Shown here: positions 32,615 to 46,300 of the stretch, one piece after another
Numbering within the stretch: position 1 is the first letter of the stretch
How the letters are laid out: every line of letters begins with the position of its first letter
Assembly (NCBI GenBank): GCA_024663395.1
Contig: JANFAH010000060.1
Span: 248,001 to 312,000, forward strand
Source of the DNA: Pisolithus tinctorius
Taxonomy: Eukaryota; Basidiomycota; Agaricomycetes; Boletales; Pisolithaceae
Direction: 5' to 3'
Length of the DNA: 64,000 nucleotides
Position numbers and translations under genes: made by a program
Notes under the pieces: model-generated
The model's input: the letters and a program-made list of their open reading frames with translations, nothing else
The model's database searches: none
Told to the model about the DNA's origin: nothing

Positions 32615-35600
32615 ATGAACTTCAACATACAACCACGACGACCGAGTATGCAGCCCCCAGCTGTCGCTGCCTCCCCTTCCGTGCTCACCATCAGCGAGAA
32701 GATGCTCAAGAACAGAGTATCAGACCAGTCTTTCGCCGCTGCCAACAGGAAAGCGTCTATCAAGTCAACCACAAGCGCTTCCCCTCCAAACACGAACCAA
32801 AACACTTCAAACCCAAACAACAAATCTCCAAACTCCCACTCTTCGTCCACTCCAAACAACATCCCCCCCGACCCAGCCCTCGCTGACGAGCTCGACTATA
32901 TCACCGTAGCCGTCCCCGACAAGCTCTCCATTGACAAGAACGACCCACCGCGACCCGTCCGTCAGCTTGATAAGGCGTCTCGCATCCTGGGCATTACTCA
33001 CAGAAAGTCCATGGAACCCATCCCTGCATCCAACAGAACGTCCATCGTCTCAACCCGCTCCGTGCCAAACACCCCTACACAGCACACCCCAACCCTTCCC
33101 CTCACTTCCCTCTACGTCGTCTCAGGTCTTCCCAAGAGCCCTCACACATGGACACTTGCGGATCCTGATGCTGTCCTTGGCCTTCATCACTCCGAAGGTG
33201 CAGTCGCTCGCTGGTGGCGGCCTGAAGTCCTAGGGAGCACAATCTCTCCTGGCGCAGGAGGCGGCAAGAAAAAGAAAAAAGGCAACAAGGGCGAAGAGGT
33301 CCTCAAGGGTGCTGGTGCCCTCTCAAAAGCTGAAGTTGCCAAGATGCTCTCAAAAACCCTCAAGGTACAATCATCTATCAGTTTTTCTCTCTTTTCCGTG
33401 CCTTACTTCTTTATCTCTCCCATAGCTGTCCTTCCCTCGCGAGATCGAGATCATCGCGTCTACTCTCCAACCAGCTAGCACAGTACACACCTTCACTTTT
33501 ACTCTCCCCGCTCCTTCCACACCCCTTGCTCCCGTTCCCTCAGACCTAGGCTTACTTCGTTCCTCAGTCCTTACTGCAGATCGCTCCTCAGCGGCGCCCA
33601 CCTTTGCTTACCCTTACACTGATGACCCGTTTGCCAATGCCCGTCCTTCCTCCGCCTATCTCGGCCCCCCTTCGGTTCTCGCACCACCTCCCACTGCACC
33701 TTCTTCTCCGTTATATGAGAAGCAGACGAGCACGAGCGTCGGGAGTAGCGGTACTATCACCTACCACGGTGTCTGCCTTACAGTTTGGAGCCACGCCGAC
33801 GCTGAGAGAAGTGCTGCTATCCGTCGTACACTGGAGGCCGGCCGTTCAAGGAAGGAAAGTGCGCAGTCCTTGGTTGCATCACGTCTCAAGGTACTTCGGT
33901 CCTCCATTGGGCCCGGGTCGAGTAGTGGTTCCCCAGGGGAGTCCGGGCGCCGCACGGGAAAACGCAGCGGGAGGGGCCCCTGGACTGGAACTGACGGTGA
34001 AACCGACGGTGAAGGCGCCGAGACCGACGCCGGTGCTATAAGCGAGAGCGATTTCGACATCGCAAGCACGGTAAATGGTCACGGTCCCGGTGAGAGCACA
34101 CTGTTCCTTCCAGGAGACACTGTGTTCTGGTTACCCTATGCGTTAGGTAAGTGATTATAGCTTTACAGCGTTGTCGTGGCGCTTTGCTTAAGCTGTTTTA
34201 GCACTCGTATCCCGGCACCCTATCTATGATCTCATGCGTGATTACCTTACCCTCTCGTGGGCACGCTTCTCAAAAGATGTGCAGTCGCACACTCTGCAGA
34301 TTTCTAAGATCCTTGCCCACCCTGCTCCTCGTGCCGGGGAGCTCATTAAACTGGATGCTTCTCTAATTCCAGTTCCTGCATCCTCCCGACCTGGCTCCAA
34401 CGTTGGCTCCAGCGGAGCGGAGAGGTCCGAAGAAACGAATCTAGAAGTTATCGCACGTTTTCCGGGCGGGCTTGACTTTGGCAGGGGGCTTGTAGATATT
34501 AACTTCACGATGTGGCCGTTGTTCAAGGCGTTAAATATCGATAATATTTTAACGTGTTGCGAGGTGCGTCGCCCTTCCAGGAATCCCATCTTACCAGACT
34601 TATTTTTCCATAGATTGCGTTAGCACCAACTGGACGCATCCTCTTCTATTCCAGGCACCCAGCGATGCTCGGGGTATGCCTTTCCCTTGATTGTGTGCTA
34701 AATTGTTCGCTTATGCAAGGAAACAGACTGCCGTTTCTACTATCAAGTATCTCGTCGAATTGCGTGGCTGGAACGGTATCGCTCTTCCTGCAGTACATGC
34801 ACGTGATGCGAAGATATACATCGATGACCCCGGGCCATGGATACTCGGTTTGGCCACCGAGGCCAGGTATGCTGTACGACCTGCACCGGAAGTTTGTGTA
34901 GTCGATTTGTATGTTTCTCATCGTGCTACCGCGGCATCGAGCTGGCTAATTTTTGTTTATCAGGGACATAAACTATTTGAGCTGCCCATCACCTCCTCCG
35001 GGTGTTGTTTCTACCAAGCAGCAGAGAGACAAGTATAGGCTGCGGTTGTTATCTGCCTTCGAACCCCATTATCATCCCGATCATTGTGTGCCATCGTAAG
35101 TTCTGTTTGGTATTTTTTGGTTACTGCGCTTACGTGGACTCCTAGTGAGTTTAAAGAAGCCTTTCCTGCAGGCCGATTCCGTCCTGTGTGTAAGGTTCAG
35201 GCAAAGAGGGGCGGTGAGATGGCGGCAGTTGCTGACACCATTAAACCCCCTGAATGGTGGCATTCAACAAGGATCATTCAAGCATTTGACGCCGTCCTTG
35301 AGGACAAGGTAAGATTGCCTCTTTACCACACGCTGTGTGGCGGTGTTCATTACCATCGTAGTTCAGGAAACCGTCCCTTCTTAAGCGTCTGTCCTTTTTT
35401 GGCAGTATACGTCGGCCACCTCAACTCACTGCTGCTGAGCAACACATTCAACTCTCCATCCGCAAGCGTGCTACTGCATTTGTCGATGCTCGCGATGACC
35501 TTGAGACTAAGATTGGTCGACTCTCCCGTCGGCTTAACTTCCTTATGACTGAGGCTGACTTGTGGCGAGACAAATTCGTGACGTTTGAGCAGTACGCGGA

Positions 35601-37153
35601 GAGACTGAGTGGCGAGGCTGAACAATTGAGGAGTAAAATTGGTAAGGAGCAAAGGGAGACGAAGCGGCTAAGTGGACTGGTGTCCATGACAGCTGCCGAA
35701 AAGGTGACGTTGCAGCAGCGTAAGTCTGATGGTCGATCGTTATTTATTGAATGTTGACGATTATTGTAGGACTCGCTGAAACCGACAAGGCACACAAAGA
35801 AGCTTTGATTGAGCTTCACCGCATGCGCGAGACGATGGAACGCATGGAGGAAGAGCGAGCGGAAATGGTTGCAGAAGTCGAAGCACAGATCGAACGTGCC
35901 CTCGCCTCCATGGCTGTTGACGTCGACGAATCTGAATATGGTGGTGAGATTAGTTCTCGTCCCGGTTCGCGGATGTCCGCCTCTGCTCGATCTGCAAGTG
36001 GCGCACGGTCAAGGCGGGCGAGCGATGCTGTGAAAAGTGGTAGTGGCGATGGAGGATCGAGACTGCGCAGCGTCGGGACGGAATCCACGCTAGCGGAGTC
36101 GTACGGTGACATGGACGACACCCTCGTTCACAGCAGAGCCGACAGGGAGGCGAACACTATAACAGAGGAGGAAGCTATTTCCATCTCGCCCACCCGCAAG
36201 AAGCGATTCTCCGCGACTCAAGAGGAGATCGTTCAGGATGGAATGGTGGCTGTCGATGAAGGTATCAGTGAACGTAGCGATAGGATAGCACAGAAGGTCC
36301 TGCAAATTCAACAAAAGGTACGTGTTCCACTCGGTTACTACTGCAACCGTTGTTATTCACTGCTCGGTAGCTGGAGAACGCGCTAGCCTCAGAGCGCATT
36401 CAGGACTGGAAAAATAAATCGCTTGGCCGTCATGCGTCGGGTTCGGGCTATGGCACAGACGATCGTGCGGAAGAAAGTTCCGATGCCGCAATCCCGGTCC
36501 GTGCACACCCTCCTAGAGGCACTAAGCTCGTCAACCACCCTCCCACGAGGGGAAAGCGTAGGGAACGCAGCGATACCAGTTCAACGAGTCACACAGGCTC
36601 GGCTACGACTATCACGCGGGGTTCTGTTGACATTGTCTCTACCCCTCGCCGCTCACCGTCGTTAAACCGCGAGAACCCCCCTGACCATCTTGAATCCGAA
36701 GCAACTGCGAGCGTTGCAACTGAAGATACTATGACACCGTCGACGGAAGCATCGTCAATGCGCAAGGTCACCTCTGGTGCCTCTTTGGGTGCTTTGTCAC
36801 CTGAAGCATTTGCTACAACACCGACCACACCCGCACTGACGCCCGCGTTATCATCCACCACAGATGACTCTGATACCGATTTCCAAAGCGCCTATTCGAC
36901 TAGCCCACGCCACAGCTACGGCAGTTTTGACAGTAATCACGCTGCATTCAATGAGTCGGACGACTCGGGGAATGCCACAGATCGCACTGGGGAGAAACAC
37001 GTAACCGAGTTTACCAAGCTGCCTGTAAGAGAACGTCTCTCTAGTACGGCAACAGCAATCCTTCAGGTGCAGCCGAGTCCAACTTCTAGTGACGTTACCG
37101 TCGCATCCAGGGCTCGTGTCCCCTCAGCGCGCCGCCAGGACACAACTGTCTAA
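32615..37153 (+). CDS. DENN-domain protein (predicted Rab exchange factor)
   Basis: DENN proteins activate Rab GTPases in membrane traffic. The N-terminus (MNFNIQPRRPSMQPP) is Pro/Ser-rich and disordered. The folded part begins near LYVVSGLPKSPHTWTLADPD, with TYHGVCLTVWSHAD (uDENN). The cDENN follows with DTVFWLPYALALVSRHPIYDLMRDYL, a phosphate-binding-like FPGGLDFGRGLVDINFTMWP, LTCCEIALAPTGRILFYSRHPAML, and IKYLVELRGWNGIALPAVHARDAKIYIDDPGPWILGL. Then come a dDENN-like helical region and a long coiled coil (FEQYAERLSGEAEQLRSKI; LHRMRETMERMEEERAEM). The tail is Ser/Thr-rich and ends RRQDTTV at 37153. It is about 1,300 residues with about ten short introns. The target Rab cannot be inferred. 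Confidence 0.87.
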
Positions 37154-37376
37154 GCAATTTCAGATACCCCATGCTCTCTTTGTTAGATTATTATTATTCT
37201 TCCAATTTCCAAAGTCACAGTTAAACTATTCCGCTCGCTTGCCCGTTTCTATACATTTTTTGTAGTGTCACAAATATCCATCTCCATGCAGCTTACTATG
37301 ACCCGAATTTGCAATGGAACAGGATTGGATTGCTATATCACAGTGCGTGCGGTTGCGGTCTTTATACATGAGTGCC

Positions 37377-40300
37377 CTAACTGTCCATTCTACGACGAGC
37401 GTTGAAAGCTTTGACTACGGAAGAGATTTGTCCAAAGAACCAGGCGAGCGTATCTTGATCGGGTATGAGAACGAATCTGTCATAGATCCTGCCTGATTTA
37501 TGAGAGAATCGTACGCCGTTGTCTTCGACTGCGACACCTTGGATATCGGAGAAGGGCAGATCCCAATCAAGGCGTAGTCTCCTCGATGTGAACGAAAGCA
37601 CTCTTGACGTGGTCAGCAGGACAATAATGTCGCCCCCTGGTAAATCTGCATTGCTCAACAACTACGTACCACTTGTTGAAGCATGTGCTTACCTATGTGG
37701 GCAATGTATGACTCACTGCGGTACGTGCCGTTTTCCAGGTCTCTCATCCAGTACTGCCCAAGAGCTTCGCGATGGGAATACGGCTAGGGAAATGAGATAC
37801 CAGAAACTGACGCAGAAGAGAGTGGACTCACTACCATCACACCGTCAGGTGGGATATGCCTCGGCTAGTGGATATTAGGTTACTGAGGACCCTGCATTTA
37901 CACAGATGGTCTTACCAAGCGGACCCGATCGAGCTGTGGCCTATCAAATACGGTGGTGGTGTTGCGAATACCTAGCAGCGTGTTCGAAATTCTACTACTA
38001 CCGTGTGTAGCAGCCACTCTTACCTTCCGAAAGATTTGCAGCAAGGTCAAACACGCCTACGGCAGGCTTCGTAACAGCACTGTTCGAATTCCTGTTGAAA
38101 CAAAGGCGATAAGGATCTGGAAAGCAGCTTACCCAACTAATCCCTTGCCGATGCCTTTGAAAAACCCTACCGCTCCCTCTGTTTCAGCTCCCTGGATTGG
38201 TTTTGTCTATTGAGAATTAGGGTAAACACGCATGAGGTACCTCAAGCAGATTCCTGCGTACCACGATGCCTTCTACCGCACTGAAAACGCTATTTGCAAA
38301 TGCTTCACCACCGGCAGTGACACCGTATCTAGCAGGCTTGCTTATCAGTTAGGGCAGAATATGAAATCGAACTAGTCCCCACATAACATGGCGAGGTCTA
38401 TTGCGCCGCTGGGACACTCTGCGTTGTGCCTGATATTCCGAGTCAAACGTCGCAGCAGATAATCCTGAGCACTTGTCAAGTTGTAAACTGTAACAACACC
38501 GAAAACATCTTGCCTTTGCCTACACTGCTTGTAAACTTGGTAACACTATCAGATAGACCGAAAACTGTTTTCTTCACGAAACTCGCAGCACCCTGTAGAA
38601 ATTTAAACCAGGCAAGGAACAGTGGTTAATGTCATTACCTTGGCGATGCCGATGCCCAGTTCCTTGTTGCCGTGCATGACCACGCCATGATACGGGGCAT
38701 AGAAAATGTCTGCAACGCCAGAGCTGACGTTCGTGAATAAGCCAACCGGGTTCCCGATGAAATTAGCTGAGCCCAATATACGATAGAGTTGTCGTAGTAC
38801 GTCTTGTCTGTAGTGGTAGGCTATGCGGGTTTGGAGTTCTGGGGGTGTTAACCGCACATCTTTTACAGCGAGCGCATTAAACTCCAGGCGTGCATTGTCG
38901 ACGTTCCCAAGTGTCATTGTGAGTGCATTAATAACCACAGCAAGCGGGTTCCTTATGCTGAGCCTGGACGAGCAGCATGAATTACCGCACCTGCCAGAGA
39001 ATATGCGACGTACTTTTCCTCACTACTGACCCGTTCTGTCCGTGTGAAAGACAACGTAAGTTGGATTGGCTGTAGTTCCAACAGTTCGAAATAAACTGCT
39101 CTCCCAGAAGCCGTACTTTGAGGCTCTGGAATTTCGTCTGGATAGTGAATCAAAATACTGGCAAATATCACATGTCTAGTAATGGTTCCAAACGTGAGTT
39201 GACCTGATCAACTCACTCTTCAGATTCGACTTCCCATGACATGCCCTTTGCATGAACAAGATCGTATATCGAGAACAGGACGTCCTCGTCCGCCTCGATA
39301 GTCAGAGCTTGCAAAAGAATCGAACAATACTTGACAAACACAACACCGTGCTCTTGAGTAATACGATGAATAGAAACCAGAATCCATAAATAAGGGATGA
39401 CATACCTTGGTCTTTCAACCAGACAAGCGAGGCCTGAATAGTTGGAGGGGCACCTGCCAACCCACGGGCCTCCTTCGCAATAGGAGTGGGCTGAAGAATT
39501 ACAGGATACACTGCCTCGTGTAACTGGTTGTCAATCCGAATGGAACCGCATGAGACGGTGACTGCTTGGGAATTTGGGTTCTCATTGTATTCCAGCTCCA
39601 AAGAATCCAGTGAGATGTAAACCACCTCGACTACCTTGCGGTTCATAAGTGATATACCTATCCCGGAAAGATCAACAATGACAGTGACGATGGAAGTCAG
39701 ATCTTCAGCCACTGCTTCGAAAGCTTCTGTGCTTGCTAGCGTATCCGACCGTGAGAGCGATTCGGATTTTGTATGTTTGGGCTTAAAGATACTGCGTTCC
39801 GCGACGTACGGCGTAATGCGTAAGACTTGCTTCTGCCCCTCTGCACGCACGTCTAACGACACAGCACGAGTGCGATGTCGGTCCTAGATAAAATCAAAAG
39901 ATAGCCCTCAATATGCAGAAGTGTCCAGCTTACGCCGCGGAACTTGAAGGGCAAAAGGACACCGATTTCCATGATGTCAATTATTCGACGGGTGTCATGT
40001 ATCATCAGCATCAGCTTTTTTTCTTTCGCCGCCGGTTGATCCCAAGCATAAGGTGTTCTTGAGTGGGGAGCTACTTTGTACCGAGGGAAGGTGGATTTAA
40101 CTGAGGTAGAATTGGATTCGTTGCGACTGTCGTCCTGGTAAACATCAGCACTGTCCGATTGTGCAAAATAATCCGGTTACCCATTGGCAAATGATAATTG
40201 TCTCGTCGCTTTGGTTCTCGACCTCGAACGGCCACCCGTCACTTTTTGAAAAAGTAACAAAAATGATTGAGCCGTTCAATTTGATGTCCGCTGTTATAAT

Positions 40301-43300
40301 TTCCAACCCATTCTCATCTACTGGAAGGCGGAGGTGCACGACGCCTATGTCTTCTAAACCAATGGGGGCGGACCTGAAAAGTTACTCTTAGGACAACAAG
40401 GGCAGCTTTTGGCGCCTGCACCCACCACCGTGCATTCAGTCCAGGGCGAGTTACTGTGAGAAGCCTTTCTTGACCAGCACGCATGATCTGTAACGGAATG
40501 CGTTCACCGGGGTTGATTACGGCCCGACCACGAGGGACGCCTTGGTACTCGCGGACTTGCAACGGCTCAGGCAAATTATTTTTCAGTAAGAACCTAGGCG
40601 CAAGCGTGATGACCTTCGTTAGTTTGTATTTCCCGAGGCCTTCCATCCACGACAACCCAACGTGGTATTCCTCGTTTTTCTGCTTCGAAGATGGCACGAC
40701 TAGTCTCGTATCAGCGGCCGGGGCTTCGAGCCCTATCACCTGCATGAAGGGGGGTTTATCAGGACGCGTCCACGCCAAGCTGGCGAGACCTACATTCGAC
40801 CAAATCGAATCCCCGACTTGAAAGACAAATGCGTGACCATTTTCATGTGGGTGGGACAACACTCAATAGGGGTAAGCCTACGGTGGAAATTGAAATAAGT
40901 ATGATTACCTACAAAACGGTGTAGAGGTCTTAAGGATTTCTTTGGGCATGAGAAAAGTAGGTTAATCCGCGGTGAGTACAATAAAAAGGAACTATCATAC
41001 CCGGTCGGATGTCACCAGCCACTTCGATCGGTGAGCTGGCACGGTTGGAACGAACGCCTTTCACTCCGAATGGCATCCCAGTCTTGTTTACAATCAAGTA
41101 AGGTGTGTAGATTTGAACTCTGAAGGCACCGCCAGATTCGGGATAACGCCTTGGAATTTGTAGTGGTGAATTTCACGATGCAGTAATTGAATAGAAAATT
41201 CGTACACATAATTGAGTCTCAAGTGTAGCTCCCTATTATTCCGGTCACGAACAGTTAAACGTGATTCAATGTCAAACTCCAGCTGACTATCGGCATTGAT
41301 TATGGCAAATTCACTGGCCGAAAGGACTGGCGCCGACGTTAATATCTTACTGACCCACAGCGACAGGCTACTCACTGGTATCTTCCACCTTCACGCTGAG
41401 AAGCACTAGGTGTCCCAATTCTACAGAATGCACGGGCATAATGCCGCCTTTGCGGAGATAGCTCGTCCAGTTCGTGTTCGCGTGCTTATCGAAGATTCGA
41501 TATTGTACATTATATGGTAAAAGGTTCTCCAACTCGATAGGTGCGCGCAATTTCAGTGTAATTTTAGGCGATTTTCTATAAACTCGTCACTTAGGCCTGG
41601 GATCAAGTTTTAGAGTTGGTTTACCGTGTGGCAGGCTCACTCGGATCCGTTTGTACCCAAGCTTGAAAGCGGAAAGGAGCCTCCTTGGAGTCACTGTGTG
41701 GGCAGTGTATTGTCAGAGACCTTTTCATCAGAAGGTCATCGAAGCGAAGGGAGGAACACCACTTGTAGCCGAATCCTTCTATAGATGACGTGAGCTCGCA
41801 ATGGTGTGGAACAGATGCGGCTCTTACGATCAGGCTGCAATCTGACTCTGTTTCGTGCGACGGCTTCGATCGGCAATGCATAATCCTGGCCAGGTACTTG
41901 AAGAATGTGAATATCCGAATTTAGACAGAAAGAGACACTGACAAATCTTCTCCAGCGAGTATACTGGACGGCCGCTGGTGTCAACTAGCATGAGCTCCAA
42001 GGGATAGAATGTTTGATTCACCACCAGGTAGGTCGAGCGCAAAGTCACCACCTTGACGTTGTTCTCCACCGTGATGGCGCACAGCAGACGATCAGTATAC
42101 TTTTCCTCCCGAGGTCGCAAGGAAAAGGTGAATTCGCCCTCTCTGTCAACGGGTATGCCTCGCACTGCATCCCAAGGTTTTCCAGCTATTTGTACACCGA
42201 TATTGTGTTGCTCATAGACTGTGACATGCTGAAAGCAGATATAGTAAATTGGGTCGCAGGAGATCTCCTACTCACCTCTCGCATAGTCTTCCAATCATCA
42301 AACCGCCAATCAATACTCCCATTGTGAGACACTTTTACCGCACTACCCTCTGTCAAGGGAACATTGGCCCCGTCGTCCGACCATACGAACAGCTGGAAGC
42401 CTGTACGATTTCGGATGCGGTACGGTGCATAACTCCCTCTAGCTCGCTGTAAGACTCCTTCACCTTCCTTGCCCAGCATCTTCATAGAAGCAAGGGCAAG
42501 CTCAACGAATGCGGTGCTGATATTGAGATCAAGACGATCGCGAGCGGTGAGCGAGACTTTAAAACCGTCCGAGAGTTGTTCTTTGGCTACCTACAACAGA
42601 ATTAGCACGTACGCATCGGCGAGAAGTAGCACAATACCGATAGAGTAAATCTCCAAGGATCGATTACTATGCAGGACATCAGTCGCTATCACACGGAACG
42701 TGGACAAGGGCGTACATGGCTCCCAGTGTGAATTCGTCAAATTCCAGAAATTTATGTGGGTGTTCACAATCATCGCAGCGTTGAACTGCAAATTCTGTGT
42801 AAGGAGCAGTTTAGAACCTAACCAGATATCTGACCTCAGAGGACCAATCCTTGAGGTTCACCACGAAGGGTTTCAGGCTAAGATCAACCATAGGCTGTTC
42901 GTGCATGTCTCCAATCAGGATTAGGCGGAAACCACCAACAACCGCTTTCATCTGCGCCAGTTGAGCTGAACAAGCTAGGCAATCACGGACAATTCATACC
43001 TGTTCTTTAGACATCATCAGGCGTGCTTTGCCCACTACCCTGCTCGAACGCGATCGGGATGCATCGAACTGCATTACCATTGACTGGCTCTCCAATGATC
43101 GACCACTGTCGTTTAACTTCTTTTCTTGGGACTTTCCGTACAGTCGTGCAGCTTTCGTAGCAATTGCAGTGATAAGGAGGATATCACGGTAAGACACGCG
43201 GAAGACGATCGGGTTGGCTGATATTTCAACATTTAGCAATTGCTCTTGACTTGAAGATCGGCTCTCGAGTGACAGAGTGAGATCTACTTCATCCAAAAAA

Positions 43301-46300
43301 CGCACGGCGTCAGACTCGGCTCCCATCTGAATTAAGGACATCCCGAGTTTGCTTATGGTTAAAACCGTGGTGAACTAATTCAATTAGCACTCTTGTCGGG
43401 TAACCTGTCACAGAACTTGCCTGTTGACATAACAGAATCTGGTTAATATATAACTTGATAGCTTGGGAATGAACATTGAAGTCATCCTCAAGAACACTGA
43501 TGGAAACATCATGCAACTCCAGACGAACTGCATTTTCAGAACGCGGAGTAGACAGTCGAGATTTATCATCGGCCGCATCTCCATCGTCGATCGGAGCTTG
43601 TGGTGCACTGGTAAAGAAGGAAATAAGCGCGATCAAAGGCTCGATGGCAAAGATAATGCGGGGCGAATCCACCGTCACGATCGTAAGGGATGAGGTCCCC
43701 GAAGACGTGTACAAAATCATAAACTGGTTGCGGTGATGGTCGGCTGCAGGGATAATTTCTCTAAACTTGGATGCCCCTGCTCTCGTGTCGTTCATGGTAA
43801 AGGACTTCAATACGACTTGCGCCTCTAAAGCACCATCGGAAATAGACTTGTAGCGGAGGGTGGTATCGTTCAAGGCAAGACGGACTATTCCGTGATTCCC
43901 GAGGGTTGCTTCGGTGCTAGCCGCCGTGTCGTAGAGATGAAGCCTGATCACATTCACGGATGCCACCAAATCGATGACTGTCCAAGATCGAACTTCGTCG
44001 ACGGCGGCGATCCGAACCTCAGGTTCCAGATTCACCCTACCGGGTCGTTCGCTCGACAAACTCTCGCCGGCTTGGTTAGAACTGGGCGACATCGTAGAGT
44101 TCATGTCAGCAATGGTATCAGAGGCAAACACTCTTGGTATCGATCGTGAGAGTTCAACGAGAATCCGATATTGGTCCTGGGTTAGATGCAACTTGACATC
44201 GGACACTTTGATAGCCACCTTAGAACTGTTGTTAAAGCTGCTTGCTGAGAAGATTAAGGGCGCTCACTTGTATATCAGGGCTGACAGTTTCCAGAGGACG
44301 GTCGTTGGCTGTACCCTGCAATACGTCTGCAAAGATATCTATGTCATCAACAATCTTCAGCCTTGACAGCTTCCCGTCCCAGTGAAACTCTGATGCGAGC
44401 TGAATGCCCCGGAGACTTGCGATGATTTTGTTCGAGTAACCTTCGTAAGAGTTACGGGCAGTGATTTCGCCAAGTCGCATGATCAAGACATCAGGAACTC
44501 GTGCGGAGTCGCAAGGAAAGACGATGATAGGTGTCTTAACCGACACCTCGAATTGTATACGGTCAATTTCAGACGCTTTCTGAACCGCTGCATCACGGGC
44601 AGCGTCGTAGAGGACTTTAAGTTTGGCAAGTTTCACTGCAAACAAATAAATGTCACGAAGTGGTTGCTCGACGAAGTGGACTCTGAGGGAGCCCGTAGTG
44701 AGGTGAATGGATGAATTCACACCGGCAAGGTCCGCTTCGGCGGGGTTGTATGTTCGATATTGGAACTCGGCAAAGTTCTGACCTTCGATGGATAGAATTT
44801 GCTTGAACCCCGGTCGACAGACGTCGACGGCACGATCATCGCTCAAAGCAAGGCTCCCTAGCCTGCCCGTGACGGTCATCGCGCCAGATTCCACCGAGAC
44901 GAAAATATAAGCTGTCGATAAACTAAGGGTTGCCAGACTGGAAACATCGTCAATCAGCATGACTAGAAATTGTATCGTTAATATAGTATATTAATCCCAA
45001 GGTGGTATCACGTACTTCGTATACTATCCAAATTCACTGTGACGCGTATAGCGCTGCTTGTAACTGGGTCGACGGTGTGATCAGATCGCTCCGGGTTCAT
45101 CTGAATAGTAGGCAGGTCGTCGTTCTGTTGAACGAACGTGCTCATGATGAAGTCATAAAAAGAAATTACAGGCTCTGGTGCAGCCCTGAATATGAATGTG
45201 GACAGGCAAACGTCCACACACTGTTCGACATCGTCGTATGCCGCGAGGAAATCCGGAGATGCCTGTTGAACACGCATGTAGGAAATGGACAACAGATCCT
45301 CATCCCCGCGACCTTCAGCATGGTCTGATGACACCAACTGTAGTGGTTCTCCCTGAGTGTGGGCAACATTCATTGCCATACTTCTGTGCAGTTATTAGCT
45401 TCTCTGGCAGAGGATTGGCAAAAAAGTTCACCTCAGCTTGATGTCGACCCTAACCTTCAGCTCGAGAAAAGAGCATGCCAAGCGAAATCGCTGGAGAGTA
45501 AGATCTCCTAAGGCTTTTTCGTACCTATCGCCATAGGACTTTAATATGGTTGCACGCAGCTCGTCCACAGCAAAGTCCAACTGAAGGAAACGCTGTTGCA
45601 CGGAGTTTTTCTCGTTCTACTGAATAAGAAAGGTGGAGAATAAACATGAAGCACGCGTACCTGCAACATTTCAGCTCTTGCTTTTAAGACGTCTGCTTGG
45701 GTGCTTGGTCTATCTTCCTCATCAGACTGGGAATCCTCGATATTGTACTCCGGGTCTGAGTTGAAAAGACTTGCGGACGGGGGGAACACCACGGATCCTT
45801 TATCAGCGCGAGCGGTTGTGTCCTGTGAGTCATCATCCAGGTTTGGGATGCCAACATCGATAAGACGCATAAGGATCTTGTACTTTGCGTCGGAAACATT
45901 AATATGAAGGTTGGGAAGTTTCCCGGCCACCTTGAAGCGAGCCAGGGCGACTGCACTAGGAACAATAGTGTGTTGAATCTCCAATTCAATGTTAGTGGGC
46001 TCCAGCAAGTGCAGGAAGTCACCCGTTTCAGACACAAGAGCATCTCGACAAGATTGTAAATCGTTCCCAATAACGAACTGTGGAACGAGGTCAACCAAAC
46101 ATATCCCTCCAAACGAAAGATAAGGGGGCCACCTGTGCTGCATCAAGACGTAAAAGCACTTTGTCGTACATCACAGATTCCAATCGCCTGTAATCGGCTT
46201 CGTCGTATTGCCTGCCCCTTTTTGCTTGTATTTCCCTGAGAATATTTTTGTCCACAAGATTACTCTCAATCGAAATATGACCGGCGTCAACGATGAGGTG